Under the pieces are notes generated by a model. The model was not told the DNA's origin, made no database searches, and saw only the letters and a program-made list of their open reading frames with translations. The position numbers were made by a program, and so were the translations under genes. 64,000 nt of DNA from NCBI RefSeq assembly GCF_017939745.1, contig NZ_JAGKQQ010000001.1, positions 4,526,001 to 4,590,000 on the forward strand. Reading direction: 5' to 3'. Shown here piece after piece: positions 16,381 through 25,609 of the stretch. Every line of letters begins with the position of its first letter. Within the stretch, counting starts at the first letter, position 1. Source of the DNA: Gemmata palustris. Lineage in GTDB: Bacteria > Planctomycetota > Planctomycetia > Gemmatales > Gemmataceae.

Positions 16381-16983
16381 ATGCACACGCACACTTGGAC
16401 CCCGCCGGCGGGCACGACCGGGCTCATCTTCGACTGCGACGGCACGCTGGCGAACACCATGCCGGCCCACTACAAGGCGTGGATCGCGATGCTCGGGCGG
16501 TTCGGCATCCCGTTCCCCGAACCGCGGTTCTACGCGATGGGCGGGATGCCCACGGCTAGTATTATCCGTGTACTTGCCGGGGAGGTAGGCGTAGCCGTAC
16601 CCGACGTGGATGCGATGGTCCACGAAAAAGAGCAAACGTTCCTCACGTTCCTCGAAGCGGTCGCGCCCATCGAGCCGGTGCTCAACATCGCAACCGCATA
16701 TCGCGGAAAGCTACCGATCGCGGTCGCGAGCGGTGGGTACCGCGATACTATCACGCGCACATTGGATCGGCTCGCGATCCGCGACTGGTTCGATGCGATC
16801 GTAACAGCCGAAGACACTCCTCGCCACAAGCCGGAGCCGGACGTGTTCCTGGAAGCCGCGAAGCGCCTGGGCGTCGAGTCGGCGAAGTGCGTGGTGTTCG
16901 AGGACACCGACATCGGCCTGGAAGCCGCCCGGCGCGCGGGGATGTTGGGCGTGGACGTGCGCCCGTGGGTGAAAACGATCTGA
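16381..16983 (+). CDS. HAD-superfamily phosphatase/phosphoglucomutase-like protein
   Basis: The 200-aa HAD-IA enzyme has motif I FDCDGT with D18 and D20, a cap domain (about 28-95), motif II (VASGG near 119), motif III Lys (HKPEPDVF near 152) and motif IV FEDTDIGLEAA near 173. The closest families are beta-phosphoglucomutase-like and YqaB-type sugar-phosphate phosphatases. The substrate cannot be told from sequence. It is cytoplasmic, has no signal peptide, and stands alone between divergent and convergent genes. Confidence 0.85.
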   Translation: MHTHTWTPPAGTTGLIFDCDGTLANTMPAHYKAWIAMLGRFGIPFPEPRFYAMGGMPTASIIRVLAGEVGVAVPDVDAMVHEKEQTFLTFLEAVAPIEPVLNIATAYRGKLPIAVASGGYRDTITRTLDRLAIRDWFDAIVTAEDTPRHKPEPDVFLEAAKRLGVESAKCVVFEDTDIGLEAARRAGMLGVDVRPWVKTI

Positions 16984-17008
16984 GCGCCCGCGCGTAAGAC
17001 GTTCCAGG

Positions 17009-18352
17009 CTATTCGGGCGCGTTCGCGCTGCTCACGTCCGCAGCTTTCTCGGCCGGCGTCGGTGGCGCATCAATGGCCGGCTCGCTCCGCGCCACGAAGA
17101 CCGCGGTCGTCAGGTCCGCGGTCACGTTCACCATCGTGCGGCACATGTCGAGGATGCGGTCCACGCCCAGCACGAGCGCGATCGCACCGGCGGGCACACT
17201 GACCTGAACCAGAATCAGCCCGATTAGTGGGAGTGACCCACCGGGCACGCCGGCCATTCCGGTGGCCGTGAGGATGCACAGCACCAGCACGACCAACTGC
17301 TGGCCGAAATTCAGATCGACGCCGAACGCTTGCGCGAGGAACAGCACCGTCACCGACTCGAACAGCGCGGTGCCGTTGTGGTTCATGCTCGCGCTGAGCG
17401 GCAGCACGAACCGCGACACGCTCGGCGGGACGCCCAGTTCCTCCTCAGCGCACTGCATCGCGGTGGGGAGCGTCGCGCTCGACGAGCTCGTACTGAACGC
17501 GGTCACCATCGTTCCGCGTGCGCGCTTGAAAAACTCCAGCGGCGACATCCCGCCGAGGAATTTCACCAATAGAGGGAGCACGACGCACAAGTGAAGGGTC
17601 AGCCCGCCGAGCACGGTGAACACGAACGCCGCGAGCGCGACCAGCACCTTGTACCCGAGCGCTGCGGTCGTGGTGAAGATCAGGCAAAACACGGCATACG
17701 GGGCGATCGCCATCGCGAGCCGGAGAATGAAGTCGGCAATGAAATTGACGCCTTCAAGTAGGTCGATCATCAATTTGGCGCGGTCGGGTGCCATCCGCGT
17801 GAGCGCGATGCCCACGATGAGCGCGGTGAAGATGACCGCGAGCATATCGTTCTCGACGAACGCCTTCAGTGGGTAGCGGGGCACGATCTTCACGAACGTG
17901 TTAATGCCGAACCCTTCGTCCCCCTCTTTCTTGTCCAACTTCTTGTCGGCCTCTTTCGAGTATTCCGCGAGCAGTTCCTTTTTCTTCTCCTCCGGGATCT
18001 GGTCCCCGGGGCGGACGGCGTTCACGAGCGACAGCCCAATGGCCGCAGCGCACGCGGTCGTCACGAGGAAGTAACTGACCGTCTTGAGCCCGACGCGCCC
18101 GACGTTCTGCCCGCCCCCGAGTCGCGTCACGCCGACCGCGAGCGACGCGAACACGAGCGGGATGATCGCCATGAACAGCAGGTTCAGGAAGACGTCGCCG
18201 ACGGGCTTGGTGACGTACTTAATCACTCCCGCGACCAGTGCCGCATCGATCGTGCCTTCGGCTTTGAGTGCGTTCACCGCACAACCGAGTACGGCCCCGC
18301 CGACGAGACCGAGCAGGATGCGCGTGTGCGGAACCGATTGCGCGGCGGCCAT
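17009..18352 (-). CDS. dicarboxylate/amino acid:cation symporter (DAACS family)
   Basis: This inner-membrane importer of glutamate, aspartate or C4-dicarboxylates couples transport to Na+ or H+. The 447-aa length and eight-helix plus two-hairpin layout fit. The first hairpin motif STSSSSATLPTAM (about residues 289-301) and the helix-7 motif NHNGTALFE (about 331-339) are the substrate and cation signatures. A hydrophilic loop at about 135-165, rich in Lys and Glu, is longer than in Glt(Ph). It is convergent with the HAD gene (25-base gap). Confidence 0.92.
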   Translation of the reverse strand: MAAAQSVPHTRILLGLVGGAVLGCAVNALKAEGTIDAALVAGVIKYVTKPVGDVFLNLLFMAIIPLVFASLAVGVTRLGGGQNVGRVGLKTVSYFLVTTACAAAIGLSLVNAVRPGDQIPEEKKKELLAEYSKEADKKLDKKEGDEGFGINTFVKIVPRYPLKAFVENDMLAVIFTALIVGIALTRMAPDRAKLMIDLLEGVNFIADFILRLAMAIAPYAVFCLIFTTTAALGYKVLVALAAFVFTVLGGLTLHLCVVLPLLVKFLGGMSPLEFFKRARGTMVTAFSTSSSSATLPTAMQCAEEELGVPPSVSRFVLPLSASMNHNGTALFESVTVLFLAQAFGVDLNFGQQLVVLVLCILTATGMAGVPGGSLPLIGLILVQVSVPAGAIALVLGVDRILDMCRTMVNVTADLTTAVFVARSEPAIDAPPTPAEKAADVSSANAPE

Positions 18353-18527
18353 AGTGTGCCCGGGATGGTGCGGTCGGCAGAATAAACGAAGTGCTGTTGT
18401 ACCGCATCTAACAGGAGCACGCCATCCCGCGCCCTGGGTGCCGCAAGGGGCGGGCGCGATTCAACTGGTCTGCGCACCGAGTCAGCGGTAATGTTCTTCA
18501 CAACTACCTCACACGGCACCATTCCCC

Positions 18528-20081
18528 ATGTTCGACTACCTCATCCGCAACGGGCGCGTCGTAGACGGCACCGGCCTTCCGTGGGTCGCGGCGAATGTTG
18601 GCATCACCGGGGATCGTATTGCGGCCGTGGGCGCGCTCGGCGGGGCGAGCGCGAAGCAAGTGATCGACGCGGCCGGGAAGGTGGTGTGCCCCGGCTTCGT
18701 GGACGCACACGTCCACGGCGACTTGCCGCTGCTCGCCGATCCCGCGCACGAACAGGGCGTCCGTCAGGGCGTGACCACGCACGTCATCGGTCAGGACGGG
18801 GTTGCGTTCGCGCCCGCGTCGCCGGCAACGATGGCGTACATGCGGCGCTATACCGCCGGCTTCAATGGCAACTTCCCAACTCCCGGTCGTAACTGGTATT
18901 CGATTGGTGAGTTCCTCACACAGTTCGACGGGCAGTCTTCCATCAATGCCTGTGTGCTGATCCCCAACGGCAACGTTCGGATGGAGGTGACGGGCCTCGA
19001 TCCGCGAAAGCCCACGCCCGCCGAACTTTCACGGATGAAGGCGCTCGTGCGAGAGGGGATGGAGCAGGGCGCGGTCGGCCTGTCCAGCGGGTTGGATTAC
19101 GTGCCGAGCATCTACGCGGACGAAGACGAACTCACGGCCCTGTGCGAAGAGATCGCGCCGTTCGGTGGCGTGTACGTGACTCACATGCGCGGGTACAACC
19201 GCGAGAAAGCACCGGCTGCGCTGCAGGAGGTGTTTAACATCGGGAAACGCGCGCGATGCGGGGTCCACGTGTCGCACTTCAACTGCCTCGCTGACCAAAC
19301 GATTCCGATGCTCGATGCCGCACGAGCCGACCGCGTGGATGTGACCTTCGACCTGTACTGCTACCTCTATGGCAGCACCATCGTCGCGATGCTCACGCTC
19401 CCGCCGGAAACGCTCGAAGGCGGGATCGAGGCCACGGTCGAGCGATTGAAGCTCCCCGCGACGCGCAAGCAACTCGAAGCCGCGTTCGCGAACCCACGGT
19501 TCCCGATCGAAACGATTCGGCTCGCGAGTTTGCCGCACGATAAATACCGGCACCTCGAAGGGCAGGCGCTCCCGCGTGCGGCGGAGTTGTGCGGCCAATC
19601 GGTGCTGGATTTCACGTGCGATCTGCTCATCGCGACCGATCTCGCGGCCGGGTGCGTGATCCGACACTTCGCGGAGCGCCAGGAATCGGACGTTCTGAAG
19701 TTAATGAAGCACCCACTGATGATGGCCGGGAGCGACGGCATTTACGTCGGCGGGAAACCTCACCCGCGCGGGACCGGTTGCTTCGCGCGCTACCTCGGCC
19801 ACCACGTCCGCAACGGCGATTGGACGCTCGAAGAAGCCGTGATGAAGTGCTCGTACCACACCGCCCGCCGGTTCGGATTAAAAGACCGCGGACTGATCCG
19901 TGAGGGGCTCGCGGCCGATGTGGTAGTGTTCGACGCGGACGCGATCGCGGACCGTTCCACATACGATAACGGTAAGGCACTCGCAGTTGGTGTGGAGCAC
20001 GTGTTTGTGAACGGTACCCCGGTGTTGCTCGCCGGCGAGCGCACGAGCGCGCGATCGGGGCGCGGGTTGAAGCGAGGTTAG
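18528..20081 (+). CDS. N-acyl-D-amino-acid deacylase family amidohydrolase
   Basis: This zinc-dependent amidohydrolase, related to D-aminoacylase, releases D-amino acids from their N-acyl forms. The length of 517 aa is typical. The metal-binding motif GFVDAHVHGD puts HxH at 61 and 63. Further family segments are AVGLSSGLDYVP, GVYVTHMRGY and GVHVSHFN (metal His residues), and the C-terminal amidohydrolase strand ADVVVFDADAI. There is no signal peptide. It lies 39 bases upstream of pyrB, which may be only chance or a transcriptional link. Confidence 0.85.
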   Translation: MFDYLIRNGRVVDGTGLPWVAANVGITGDRIAAVGALGGASAKQVIDAAGKVVCPGFVDAHVHGDLPLLADPAHEQGVRQGVTTHVIGQDGVAFAPASPATMAYMRRYTAGFNGNFPTPGRNWYSIGEFLTQFDGQSSINACVLIPNGNVRMEVTGLDPRKPTPAELSRMKALVREGMEQGAVGLSSGLDYVPSIYADEDELTALCEEIAPFGGVYVTHMRGYNREKAPAALQEVFNIGKRARCGVHVSHFNCLADQTIPMLDAARADRVDVTFDLYCYLYGSTIVAMLTLPPETLEGGIEATVERLKLPATRKQLEAAFANPRFPIETIRLASLPHDKYRHLEGQALPRAAELCGQSVLDFTCDLLIATDLAAGCVIRHFAERQESDVLKLMKHPLMMAGSDGIYVGGKPHPRGTGCFARYLGHHVRNGDWTLEEAVMKCSYHTARRFGLKDRGLIREGLAADVVVFDADAIADRSTYDNGKALAVGVEHVFVNGTPVLLAGERTSARSGRGLKRG

Positions 20082-20120
20082 GCGAACGGTTGGCTGCCGA
20101 CTGCTCGCTCGGAGAGCTAT

Positions 20121-21035
20121 ATGAAGCACTTGTTGGGGTTGGAAGGGATGTCGGCGGCGGGGCTGAACCGCCTCTTCGACGCGGCGGAGACGTTCGCCGG
20201 TGTTGGGGTTGGCGACGTGCCGAAACGCGACGATCTCAAAGGGAAGGTCGTCGTCAACCTGTTCTACGAGCCGTCCACACGCACGCGGATGAGTTTCGGC
20301 TTGGCCGCACGCCGGCTCGGTGCGGACGTGCTCGACTTCTCGCCGAGCGGGTCGAGCACGTCGAAGGGCGAGACGTTCATCGATACCGCGAAGAACATCG
20401 AGGCGATGGGCATCGACATGGTTGTGGTGCGGCACTCGTCGCCGGGCGCGCCGCACGTGCTCGCAAAACACCTCGCCCCGCACGTTCGCGTCGTGAACGC
20501 GGGCGACGGGGCACACGAACACCCCACGCAAGCGCTGCTCGACATCTTCACTATCCGCAAGAAACTCGGTCGTGTGCAGGGGTTGACAGTGGGATTGGTC
20601 GGGGACATCGCACACAGTCGCGTGGCGCGGAGCAACATCCACGCGCTCACGGCACTCGGCGCGAAGGTCATCGTGTGCGGTCCGACCACGCTCGTTCCCG
20701 CGGAAGTGGCTCAATTCGGTGTGGAGATCGCGGACAAACTCGACGACGTGCTCCCGCGCTGTGACGTGCTGAACCTGCTCCGCGTGCAATTCGAGCGGCA
20801 ACGGAGCGGACTGTTCCCGTCCATTCGCGAGTACCGGTTACTGTTCGGCGTGGACGGTGATCGCATGAAGAAGGCAAAGAAGAACGTGCTGTTACTCGCC
20901 CCGGGGCCGATCAACCGCGGCGTGGAGATCACGCCGGAGGTCGCGGACGGTCCGAACTCGGCGATTCTCGATCAGGTCACAAACGGCCTCGCCGTGCGCA
21001 TGGCGGTGCTGAGTGAGTTGAGCAGGGCCGCGTGA
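20121..21035 (+). CDS. pyrB: aspartate carbamoyltransferase catalytic subunit
   Basis: This enzyme makes carbamoyl-aspartate from carbamoyl phosphate and aspartate, the second step of pyrimidine synthesis. Carbamoyl phosphate motif STRTRMSF is at 52-59 and HPTQ at 134-137. The 304-aa length is standard. GGAG lies about 9 bases upstream of the ATG. The dihydroorotase gene that performs the next step is 1.8 kb downstream. No pyrI regulatory subunit is present. Confidence 0.96.
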   Translation: MKHLLGLEGMSAAGLNRLFDAAETFAGVGVGDVPKRDDLKGKVVVNLFYEPSTRTRMSFGLAARRLGADVLDFSPSGSSTSKGETFIDTAKNIEAMGIDMVVVRHSSPGAPHVLAKHLAPHVRVVNAGDGAHEHPTQALLDIFTIRKKLGRVQGLTVGLVGDIAHSRVARSNIHALTALGAKVIVCGPTTLVPAEVAQFGVEIADKLDDVLPRCDVLNLLRVQFERQRSGLFPSIREYRLLFGVDGDRMKKAKKNVLLLAPGPINRGVEITPEVADGPNSAILDQVTNGLAVRMAVLSELSRAA

Positions 21036-21097
21036 TGCCGCGTCGAGAAGCCCTGACGTGTTGAGTTCGTGATTACTCAACGATCAGAAAGCGCAGC

Positions 21098-21125
21098 GCG
21101 GCCCCGTGATGTAACACGGGGCCGC
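21098..21125. terminator. 11-bp GC hairpin between convergent genes
   Basis: GCGGCCCCGTG and its complement CACGGGGCCGC flank a 6-base loop, 63 bases after pyrB and 22 bases past the end of the convergent membrane protein gene. It fits a bidirectional terminator. A second small hairpin (TTGAGT/ACTCAA) is at 21061-21080. Confidence 0.6.
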
Positions 21126-21146
21126 GTCTCATTGTGCCGCTCGCTT

Positions 21147-22046
21147 TCACGCGCCGGCGGCCTGCGACGAAACTTCCTTCTCGCGAATCAGATCCTGGAT
21201 GCGAGCCATTTTCGCACCGACGAACAGCACGTTATTCAGCTCGAAGTCGAGGTTCGCGGGCCCACCAGTCTTCACGTGTAGATCGCCGCTCCCCAATCCC
21301 AACAGCCAGTGCCGGAACAGGTCATCGCGCTTCTTCTCCAACATTAACCCGGCTGTATCGACGGCGAGTTCACCGTCGCCGATCTCCCGGCGGATGCGCA
21401 CCTGACCGCGCGAAACGATGAGATATGTGTAATGGTCGTAAATGAACGTTGAGAACGCCCAGATCACGAACAGCGGGATGCCGATCGCGAGATAGCCCCC
21501 TGCATTCATGCGCACGTCTACCCCACCGAGCCAGAAGAGCACTTGGTCCCACCAGCCGAATAGTGCGACCACCAGTCCGACGATGACCAGCGCCGCGATA
21601 GCAATAACCGACGCGAGCCCGCGGAGGGTCAGGTTGGTGATGGTGACCACGAGGAGCAGGACGCCGGTGAACACGACGCCGTAATTGTTATTGGCCGCAA
21701 CGCGGAGGCGCGGTGAAGGATCGCTGTTCGTGGCCGTTGCGGGTGGAACGACTTCGCCCGGAGGTGTTACGAGAACGTCGCGCGTCTTGTCCGTACCGGG
21801 CGCGGATTGACCTTGTTCAATTGTCGTCCCACGTGGAACGATCGCCATGACGTGCCCGTCGAGAAACGTCAGGCCGGCCATGAGGAACGCCACCGCCCAA
21901 ACCGGCCACCAGTAGAAGAGGTTACTGTGCCCATAAACGCGAATCTCTTCATCCGGCACCGGCCCGCCACTCACGGCCACGGTCGCAGGTGCGATACCGG
22001 GAGGGGGAACGGAACCGGCGGGATAAGTGGGAACTGCCGAACTCAT
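21147..22046 (-). CDS. membrane protein with PH-like domain
   Basis: The 299-aa protein is chosen to start at the ATG ending at 22046. A Pro-rich cytoplasmic N-terminus (about 1-35) is followed by about four membrane helices: near 46-63, a pair at about 122-165 and one near 186-204. A C-terminal soluble region (about 210-290) resembles the bacterial PH-type fold, including YLIVSRGQVRIRREIGDGELAVD. Function is unknown. The gene is convergent with pyrB and divergent from the small secreted protein gene; the two starts are 200 bases apart. Confidence 0.65.
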   Translation of the reverse strand: MSSAVPTYPAGSVPPPGIAPATVAVSGGPVPDEEIRVYGHSNLFYWWPVWAVAFLMAGLTFLDGHVMAIVPRGTTIEQGQSAPGTDKTRDVLVTPPGEVVPPATATNSDPSPRLRVAANNNYGVVFTGVLLLVVTITNLTLRGLASVIAIAALVIVGLVVALFGWWDQVLFWLGGVDVRMNAGGYLAIGIPLFVIWAFSTFIYDHYTYLIVSRGQVRIRREIGDGELAVDTAGLMLEKKRDDLFRHWLLGLGSGDLHVKTGGPANLDFELNNVLFVGAKMARIQDLIREKEVSSQAAGA

Positions 22047-22245
22047 GGTGCTTTCTCCAGAACGCGCTGCCGCGGGGGCGCGAAAACCGAAGCGCGCCAC
22101 GGCCGCTCGACGCCGCAGTTCACGCAACCGGCGTGCCACTTTGAACCGGACTATTCCCCCTCTCCGGCGCGGTCGCTAAACTGTTCCCACCTGATCGCCG
22201 GCCGATGGGCGGTACGGGGATCAGAGTGTTTCAGGAGGAAGCATC

Positions 22246-22689
22246 ATGAAGCGGTTCCTGTTCGCGGTCGCAGTGGTGGCTCTGGCCGCGTCCGCTGGTG
22301 GCGCTGAGGACAAGCCGGCTGCCACCCCGCCGGCCACTGCGACCCCGGTCGTCGTGAGCACGCCGGGCACCCCGGTTGTCGAGTACGGGTCGGTGACGAC
22401 CGCGTCGCCCCGTCGCGGGCTGTTCGCGCGGCTCCGCAACCGCGGTACCAGCAGCACCTACACGACCGGCCCGGTCACCACCGTCCCGACGACCGGCGCC
22501 ACGCCGATGCCGCCAGCCACCCCGCCGGCCCCAATGCCGATGCCGGGCAAGACCAGCGCGACCCCGATGCCGGGCACCACGGGCGTCGTCATGGCGAGCG
22601 GAACGGACAGCGGCACGGTTATGACGGCCAGCTACAGCGAGCCGGCCAAGCAGCGCCGCGGGCTGTTCGGGCGCCTCCGCAACCGCTAA
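22246..22689 (+). CDS. small secreted Pro/Thr-rich protein with two RRGLFxRLRNR motifs
   Basis: The 147-aa protein has a Sec signal peptide (MKRFLFAVAVVALAASAGGA, cleavage near 19-20). The mature part is rich in Pro, Thr, Ala and Met. The basic motif RRGLFARLRNR (about 55-66) returns as RRGLFGRLRNR at the very C-terminus. AGGAGG is about 6 bases upstream of the ATG, a strong ribosome site. No enzyme domain is seen. The repeated basic motif could bind nucleic acid, lipid or wall polymer; this is inference only. Confidence 0.75.
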   Translation: MKRFLFAVAVVALAASAGGAEDKPAATPPATATPVVVSTPGTPVVEYGSVTTASPRRGLFARLRNRGTSSTYTTGPVTTVPTTGATPMPPATPPAPMPMPGKTSATPMPGTTGVVMASGTDSGTVMTASYSEPAKQRRGLFGRLRNR

Positions 22690-22819
22690 GCGGCCCGCAC
22701 GGCAAGCCACGCGACGCCGGGAGCCGCACGGTTGCGTTTCCCGGCGTTTCTTCGCGCAGAAAGAGTCGTTCCCACTGGGGGCGGTTCGTTTCCACTTCAA
22801 CTTGTGATCGAGATTCACG

Positions 22820-24142
22820 ATGTCGACCCCACTCCATCTCCGTAACGGCCGCGTCATTGATCCGTCGCGCGACTTCGATCAGGTCACCGACTTGTGGCTC
22901 GCCGACGGCAAGATCGCGGGTACCGGCGCGCGGCCCGCGGGCATTTCCGGCGACGTACAGACGCTCGATTGCACCGGACTGATTGTGTCGCCGGGCATCA
23001 TCGACATGCACGTTCACCTGCGCGAACCGGGACGCGAGGAAGACGAAACCATTGCTACTGGCACCGAAGCCGCAGTCGAGGGAGGCGTCACGTCGGTCGC
23101 GTGCATGCCGAACACCGAGCCGGGGCTCGACACGCGCATGGCCGTCGAGTTCGTGGTCCACCAAGCCCAGCGCGCGGGCTTTTGCAACGTGTTCCCCATT
23201 GGAGCGGTCACGAAGGAACGCGCCGGGAAGGAACTCGCGGAACTCGGTGGGTTGGCCGAAGGCGGAGCGGTCGCGTTCACGGATGATGGCGCGCCGGTGT
23301 ATTCGGCCGAGATCATGCGGCGGGCACTCGAATACTGCAAGATGTTCGACAAAGCGGTTCTGGTTCACGCCGAGATCCTCGAACTCACGCAGGGTGGCGT
23401 GATGAACGAGGGACTGGTGAGTACGCAGCTCGGCCTCCGCGGGATGCCGGGCGTCGCGGAAGACATCATGATCTACCGCGACATCGTGCTCGCGGAACTG
23501 ACCGGCGGTAAAGTTCACATCCTGCACGTTTCGACGGCCGGCGGCGTCGATCTCATTCGGCAGGGGCGCAAACGTGCTGAGGTGCTGAAAGCGGCCGGGA
23601 AGCCGTCGTTCTGGATCAGTGGCGAGGCGTGCCCGCACCACTTCATCCTGACGGACGAAACGCTTCGATCGTTTGATAGTAACTACAAGATGTCGCCGCC
23701 GTTGCGTACCGAGGTGGATCGTCAGGCGATCCTCGACGGACTCAAAGACGACACGCTCACGGTGCTCGCGACCGACCACGCTCCGCACGCCCCCGAGAAG
23801 AAAGAGCGCGAACTCGACCAAGCGCCGAACGGCATTCTGGGCCTGGAAACGTTCCTGCCGCTGTGCGTGACACACCTGATTGAACCGGGGCACCTCACGT
23901 GGCCCCGCATGCTGGCGAAGATGACGTGTAACCCCGCTGCGGTGCTCGGGATCGATCGCGGGACGCTTCAAACCGGGAAACCGGCCGACGTAACAGTGAT
24001 CGACCCCAAAGCGAAGTGGACGATCGACAAGACCGAGTCGAAGTCGAAGAGCCGCAACACGCCGTTCCACGGCACCGCGGTCACTGGTCGTGCGGTGGCT
24101 ACGATCGTCGGTGGCGCGATCAAGATGAGCCGCTTGGGGTAG
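22820..24142 (+). CDS. pyrC: dihydroorotase
   Basis: The zinc amidohydrolase closes carbamoyl-aspartate to dihydroorotate, the third step of pyrimidine synthesis. The metal motif IDMHVHLREPG has H64 and H66, with R68. Other landmarks are ACMPNTEP near 95 (Asn in substrate binding), VLVHAE near 180, ILHVSTAGG near 235 and ATDHAPHAP near 316 with the catalytic Asp. Length 440 aa fits the type I/multifunctional-like class (PyrC of Gram-positives). It pairs with pyrB 1.8 kb upstream. Confidence 0.95.
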   Translation: MSTPLHLRNGRVIDPSRDFDQVTDLWLADGKIAGTGARPAGISGDVQTLDCTGLIVSPGIIDMHVHLREPGREEDETIATGTEAAVEGGVTSVACMPNTEPGLDTRMAVEFVVHQAQRAGFCNVFPIGAVTKERAGKELAELGGLAEGGAVAFTDDGAPVYSAEIMRRALEYCKMFDKAVLVHAEILELTQGGVMNEGLVSTQLGLRGMPGVAEDIMIYRDIVLAELTGGKVHILHVSTAGGVDLIRQGRKRAEVLKAAGKPSFWISGEACPHHFILTDETLRSFDSNYKMSPPLRTEVDRQAILDGLKDDTLTVLATDHAPHAPEKKERELDQAPNGILGLETFLPLCVTHLIEPGHLTWPRMLAKMTCNPAAVLGIDRGTLQTGKPADVTVIDPKAKWTIDKTESKSKSRNTPFHGTAVTGRAVATIVGGAIKMSRLG

Positions 24143-24146
24143 GGCG

Positions 24147-24794
24147 ATGACCGAAGCGGAGTGGATCGCGTGTGCCCTTCCGGAACTCATGTTGCGAGGG
24201 CTTCCGGGTGTCGCGAGTGCCCGGAAGCTACGTCTGTTTGGGTGTGCTGCGTGCCGCCGGATTTCGGACCTAATGGGTGATGCTCGTTGTTGCGAAGCCG
24301 TTACCGCGTCCGAACAGTTCGCCGACGGCTTGATTCTCGAACGGGCGCTCGATCTCCTTTCAGCTGCAGCGGAAGAGGCTTACGAAGAGGCCGCCACGGA
24401 CAACGACGACCTGATGGCAAATGTTGCTTATGCGGCCTCATATTCTTCGAGTCCTTCGCTTGCCGTACATGTTCTCGCTGAAGCGATCAATGCGATCCTC
24501 CCGGCAGCTTCAGGTGGTGCAACAGACGAGCGGGCCGCTCAGGTCGAGCTTCTTCGCGACATCTTCGGCAATCCCTTCCGACCGCTCACTTTCGATCTCG
24601 CGTGGCTCACTTCCGACGTACTCGCACTGGCGCATGGCATTTACGAGGAGCGTGCCTTCGATCGGGTGCCGATTCTGGCCGACGCGCTCCAGGATGCAGG
24701 TTGTGACAACACCGACATCCTCTCGCACTGCCGCAGCGAAGGGGCCCACGTGCGCGGGTGCTGGGTCGTCGATCTCGTGCTCGGCAAGTCGTAA
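24147..24794 (+). CDS. Gemmataceae-type conserved hypothetical protein
   Basis: The 215-aa protein starts 4 bases after the pyrC stop. I recognise it as a paralogous planctomycete family of unknown function. Its landmarks are LRLFGCAACRRI near 30, a Glu/Ala-rich helical centre, GNPFRPL near 136, ALAHGIYEERAFDRVPILADAL near 162, and the C-terminal HVRGCWVVDLVLGK. The conserved Cys and His residues could bind metal, but no fold is known to me. No membrane or signal segments are visible. It could be translated with pyrC by coupling. Confidence 0.8.
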   Translation: MTEAEWIACALPELMLRGLPGVASARKLRLFGCAACRRISDLMGDARCCEAVTASEQFADGLILERALDLLSAAAEEAYEEAATDNDDLMANVAYAASYSSSPSLAVHVLAEAINAILPAASGGATDERAAQVELLRDIFGNPFRPLTFDLAWLTSDVLALAHGIYEERAFDRVPILADALQDAGCDNTDILSHCRSEGAHVRGCWVVDLVLGKS

Positions 24795-24802
24795 CTCGGT
24801 GG

Positions 24803-24808
24803 TATAAT
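24803..24808 (+). promoter_or_regulatory. -10 element upstream of DUF4058 gene
   Basis: A perfect TATAAT lies 25 bases before the start codon at 24833, in the 38-base gap. No good -35 is seen. Confidence 0.3.
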
Positions 24809-24832
24809 GCGGCGCACCGTAGAGGGTTGCGA

Positions 24833-25606
24833 ATGCCGTCGCCGTTTCCCGGAATGAACCCGTACATCGAACAGGCGGCCGTATGGCAGGACTTCCACAC
24901 GCGGTTCATGAGTACCGCGGCGGATGTGATCGGGGCACAGGTCGAGCCGCGATACTTCGTGAAAATCGAAGAGCACCGCTACCTCCACGAACTCTTCTCG
25001 GCGGAGCGCGAACCGTTTGGTCGTCCCGACTTGAGCGTGCTTCCGGGTGACGAAAATGCCCCCGTGCCTTCTGGTGGAGCTGCCGTAGCTGCGCCCGCTA
25101 CCGTCTTTACACCGGACGCGGTTGAGGAAGAAATCCAGCGATACCTCGAGATCCGTGATCGGCAGACGCGCGAGGTCGTCACCGTCGTCGAACTGCTCAG
25201 CCCGTCTAACAAGGATTCCAAAGAGGGGCGGCAACAATACTGGAACAAGGTTCGGCTGCTTCTGAGTCGGACCAAAGCTAATCTCGTCGAAATCGACCTG
25301 CTTCGCGGTGGCCCGCGAATGCCGTGGCGCGAGATGAAAGAGTGCGATTACTACGCGCTCGTTAGTCGCGCGTCCGAGCGCCCGCGTGTTGCCTTTTGGC
25401 CCGTAAAGCTGCGAGAAGCGCTCTCGCCCATTCCGATCTCGCTGCGCCCCGACGAACCGGAGCCGCTGCTCGATCTGCAAGCCCTGATTCACCGCATTTA
25501 CGACGCCGGTCGGTACCGGCTCTTCATCTACGATTCCGACCCCGAACCGCCGCTGTCCGCATCGGATGCGGTGTGGGCCGCACAGCTTTTGCACCCGCCC
25601 GCGTGA
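24833..25606 (+). CDS. DUF4058 family protein
   Basis: The 257-aa protein begins with the family hallmark MPSPFPGMNPYIE. It continues through the central DUF4058 motif VTVVELLSPSNK (about 121-132), which resembles a PD-(D/E)xK-type strand, and LVEIDLLRGG (about 157-166). Function is unknown; the family is highly expanded in planctomycetes and cyanobacteria. It is cytoplasmic. It ends 3 bases before the stop of the convergent fhcD gene. Confidence 0.88.
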   Translation: MPSPFPGMNPYIEQAAVWQDFHTRFMSTAADVIGAQVEPRYFVKIEEHRYLHELFSAEREPFGRPDLSVLPGDENAPVPSGGAAVAAPATVFTPDAVEEEIQRYLEIRDRQTREVVTVVELLSPSNKDSKEGRQQYWNKVRLLLSRTKANLVEIDLLRGGPRMPWREMKECDYYALVSRASERPRVAFWPVKLREALSPIPISLRPDEPEPLLDLQALIHRIYDAGRYRLFIYDSDPEPPLSASDAVWAAQLLHPPA

Positions 25607-25609
25607 CGC

